NCBI GenBank assembly: GCA_051294375.1
Contig: CM119265.1
Location: 20,306,966-20,370,965, forward strand
DNA from: Paraspadella gotoi
Taxonomy: Eukaryota > Chaetognatha
Length of the DNA: 64,000 nucleotides
Direction of reading: 5' to 3'
Shown: piece by piece, positions 61,649 through 64,000 of the stretch
Layout: the number at the start of each line of letters is the position of its first letter
Position numbering within the stretch: the first letter of the stretch is position 1
Translations under genes and position numbers: made by a program
Notes under the pieces: model-generated
Told to the model about the DNA's origin: nothing
Databases searched by the model: none
The model's input: the letters and a program-made list of their open reading frames with translations, nothing else

Positions 61649-61776
61649 GTGTCCATCGACTAGGGTCTGTCATGGAAGCGCGTTTTTTTCTTTTTAGTCT
61701 GTCTTCTACAGATTTTTAATCGATTTGTTCTTCATTCATCGATGCTTGTCGTTCTAATCCCTTGTTCGTTCGTTCC

Positions 61777-61870
61777 AGTCCCGTTCGTTTCGTTCGTTCG
61801 TTCGTGTGTTCGTCGTTCGTTCGTTCGTCGTTTATTTTCGTTATTTATCGTTCGTTTCGTTCGTGTCATT
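61777..61870. repeat. TTCG microsatellite, imperfect
   Basis: Repeated TCGTTCGTTCG units interrupted by TGTG and TTATTT. Confidence 0.7.
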
Positions 61871-61922
61871 GCGTTTCATTTATCCTGTGACCGACACCCT
61901 ATCGGCGCCCCAGACTTCGTAG

Positions 61923-62105
61923 AGACGGCTACGACGTCTCGACGTCAACCACGACAACCGCGTGGACTTCACCGACTTCGGAAAAGCCGTTCTCCGACAG
62001 CCGCCTGATGCTGGAGGCCTCGGGAGGTGCCTTTCCTCGCAGCGGCGGTCGAACGTGTTTAGGACGACCTTCGCTGCCGACAGGACGGACGTGCAACTCT
62101 TATGA
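61923..62105 (+). CDS. reading frame with a canonical EF-hand loop
   Basis: After an acceptor-like CTTCGTAG (phase 0) the frame reads RRLRRL, then DVNHDNRVDFTDF (61941-61979), then GKAVL, ending at TGA 62103-62105. The loop fits the PROSITE EF-hand pattern at every position and is flanked by hydrophobic helix-like residues. Phase does not match the 61565-61648 exon directly, so a small exon may be missing or the two are unrelated. Two other frames are also open here. Confidence 0.35.
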   Translation, partial: RRLRRLDVNHDNRVDFTDFGKAVLRQPPDAGGLGRCLSSQRRSNVFRTTFAADRTDVQLL

Positions 62106-62307
62106 GAGGCGAGTCGCATCGGTACGGGGATCGACGGGATTGCTTAATCGAAAGGCCCGCTATCAATATTGATGATAATCAAGAATAATAAAGTATTAAG
62201 TGGAAAACAATCCTGATGAGCTTGGAAAGCGATGCAAAAACAAATGGTATGTAGCTGATTATCGAAATGGGCTCTGAAAACGGCGCGCGAAACATGTTCT
62301 TCTTTTC

Positions 62308-62445
62308 CCCTTCTCTCCTCTCTCTCTCTCTCTCTCGATCTCGTCCATCCTCTCTCTCATCCTCTCTCCTCTCTTCTCTCTCTCTCTCTCTCTCTTCTCT
62401 CTACTCCTCCTCTCCTTTCTCTCTCTCCTCTCTCTCGTCTTAAAA
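62308..62445. repeat. CT microsatellite
   Basis: Nearly pure CT tract with CC and AT interruptions, in an otherwise unassigned region (62106-64000). Confidence 0.85.
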
Positions 62446-62639
62446 AAGGACACTTTGGTTTTATTTCAGAAGCTGTATTCTGCCGTTTCTCGTATCTTCT
62501 CCGACTTTTGCGGTCGTCGTCGTCCGTCGATATGAAACTGCACCAAAAGTAGTCCCATGACCCCAGCGCTCACCAACCACCCCACTCCATTTCTCGCCCT
62601 CTGCTGTCAAAGACGAGCGCCCAACTGAGACACGAATGG

Positions 62640-62907
62640 GGGAAGGAGGAAGAGAGCAGAGGAGAGGAGGCAGGAGGAGGAGGAAATAAGGAAAATCATC
62701 ATGATTGTCATTCATTGCGGGGGAGAAAAGGGGGGGGGAAGGAAGGGATGGAGTCTGTCGATGAAAGAAGGAAGAGGAAATATTAAAAGGTGAGGAGAGA
62801 TGGACATTATGGACGGAAGAGGGAAATGAAAAAAGTAAAGAAGGAAAAATAGAAGAATATCGAATTTAAAGTAAGAAATGAAAGAGAGAGAGAGAGAGAG
62901 AAGAGAG

Positions 62908-62939
<32 letters not shown>

Positions 62940-63950
62940 CAGAACAGAGACAGAGACAGAGACAGGGGGATTACAGAGAGAGATTGTACTATGAATAATT
63001 ACGAGAGAAACCAAAAATATTCTAAAATGAAAAAAAATCTATGTTCCCAACAAATTAAGGATAGAAAAAATATGAAAGAGATAAGGGGTAGAGACCAGGA
63101 TAAAAAGGGGAGGTTCGTCTACGTCGCCCGCGTTTTATCGCCGTCCGAGGCGCCACTTCTACAATAGAATGGAATACGGTGAATTGTGACGGAGTGAAAG
63201 AGTTTAGAAAGTAGTGGGAGTTTAGGAGAGAAGGCGGAGAAAGTGTTACGAATGGGGGAGCGAAAGCAGAGGGTGGAAGGAAAGAAGTAAGGAGAAAGTA
63301 GGAAGAAAGAAAGAAAGAAAGTAAAGAAGAAAAAAGAAAGAAAGAAAAAATGAAAAAAAAGAAAGAAAAAAAAGAAGGAAAGAAAGAAAGAAGGAAAGAA
63401 AGAAAAAGCGGACGGAGCGAGCAAAAAAAAAGGGGAGCGAGAGAGATAAGCAAGCGATTCCGGAAATATGAACCCATGATAATCGGAATGTCGCCCGTTT
63501 GAAGAGTGGAATCGTGATGGAGGCGGAGGAGGTTAGGGGCGTGGAAGGTGGTGCGGTGGCGATCGTGTTGATCTGATAGGGGCAAGCGAAGGCGAATGGA
63601 TGTGTGGGGGCATAAGAGTGAAAGGACTTTTAATGGGTTGGAAGCGAGATGGGAGAAAAGCGAAAGGAAGAAAGGAAGGTAAAAGGAAAGAGGGTAAGGG
63701 GTTTAGGGAGTGAAGGATTTAAAAGTCGATACTGGATAAGAAAAAAAAATGGCGGCGTAAAAGAGAAGATGTTGGAGAGCTGGAATAGTGAGAAATAGAA
63801 AACAAAAGAGCGGAAGAGAAAGGGCAAGAGAGAAAGAGAAGGAAAGATAAGATATGAAAAACATTTTTTTGGGGAAGAAAAAGATTTAAAAAAAAAGGAA
63901 GCTTGTCACGGAGGGTCGCCTGAGAGAGACGACTGGACGAAAAAGTCTTT
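62640..63950. repeat. 1.3 kb purine-biased strand
   Basis: The plus strand is overwhelmingly A and G (GA arrays at 62880-62960, GAAA arrays at 63300-63420). Minus-strand frames here are Ser/Phe/Leu-rich artefacts of the CT strand. No gene supported to the right edge. Confidence 0.8.
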
Positions 63951-64000
63951 ATGACTGTGAAGTGTGATTATAAAATTTTTAAAAAATTAATTAGACCGAG

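Overview
This is a window of an intron-rich animal genome. There are no operons, protein-coding information sits in short exons with GT..AG (and a few GC..AG) introns, and introns are full of non-autonomous transposons, tRNA-derived SINEs and microsatellites. A large axonemal dynein heavy chain shows that the organism makes motile cilia or flagella. SINEs with B-box-like promoters, GGACGGACGG-containing terminal-repeat elements and long GA/GAAA arrays suggest an invertebrate. An arthropod, perhaps a crustacean, is my guess, but nothing here proves the clade. Five runs of ten N mark assembly gaps at 21758, 32553, 35703, 54386 and 54825.

Region 1 (about 1-34.1 kb, very AT-rich) is one long plus-strand gene that I do not recognise. 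I could assemble 26 exons (1360 to 34122) that keep one open frame of about 2,130 codons. Every internal intron down to 32092 is in phase 1, so almost every exon is a symmetric 1-1 cassette. Exon classes have been multiplied: a roughly 37-residue class A is present seven times, class B twice plus a broken copy, and a 145-residue class D three times. Later exons share an acidic ME/MDVD-like motif and Cys-x2/3-Cys clusters. The last two exons become GC-richer and strongly basic. The 5' end lies off the left edge. Introns hold foldback elements, a Tc1/mariner-type element, several SINE families and a composite inverted repeat with a hammerhead-ribozyme-like core.

Region 2 (34.2-48.7 kb, minus strand) is the N-terminal 55 percent of an inner-arm axonemal dynein heavy chain of the DNAH3/7/12 group. 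It has 37 exons that join in perfect phase to 2,233 codons: tail, linker, AAA1, AAA2 and the start of AAA3. No C-terminal half (AAA4, stalk, microtubule-binding domain, AAA5/6) exists to the left. Either the whole region-1 gene is nested inside a giant dynein intron, the dynein is truncated, or the contig is mis-joined. A small plus-strand single-exon gene for an acidic protein (46056-46679) lies in a dynein intron.

Region 3 (48.7-64 kb) is GC- and CpG-richer and saturated with GA/CT, GAC and GAAA microsatellites. It contains a CpG-rich candidate promoter area near 49.6-50.0 kb, a tRNA-Lys(CTT)-derived pseudogene, a candidate terminal exon (59.1-59.3 kb), and the start of a further plus-strand gene (60605 onward) followed by a reading frame with a perfect EF-hand loop. 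The last 1.4 kb is an extremely purine-biased strand. Coding calls in region 3 are tentative.
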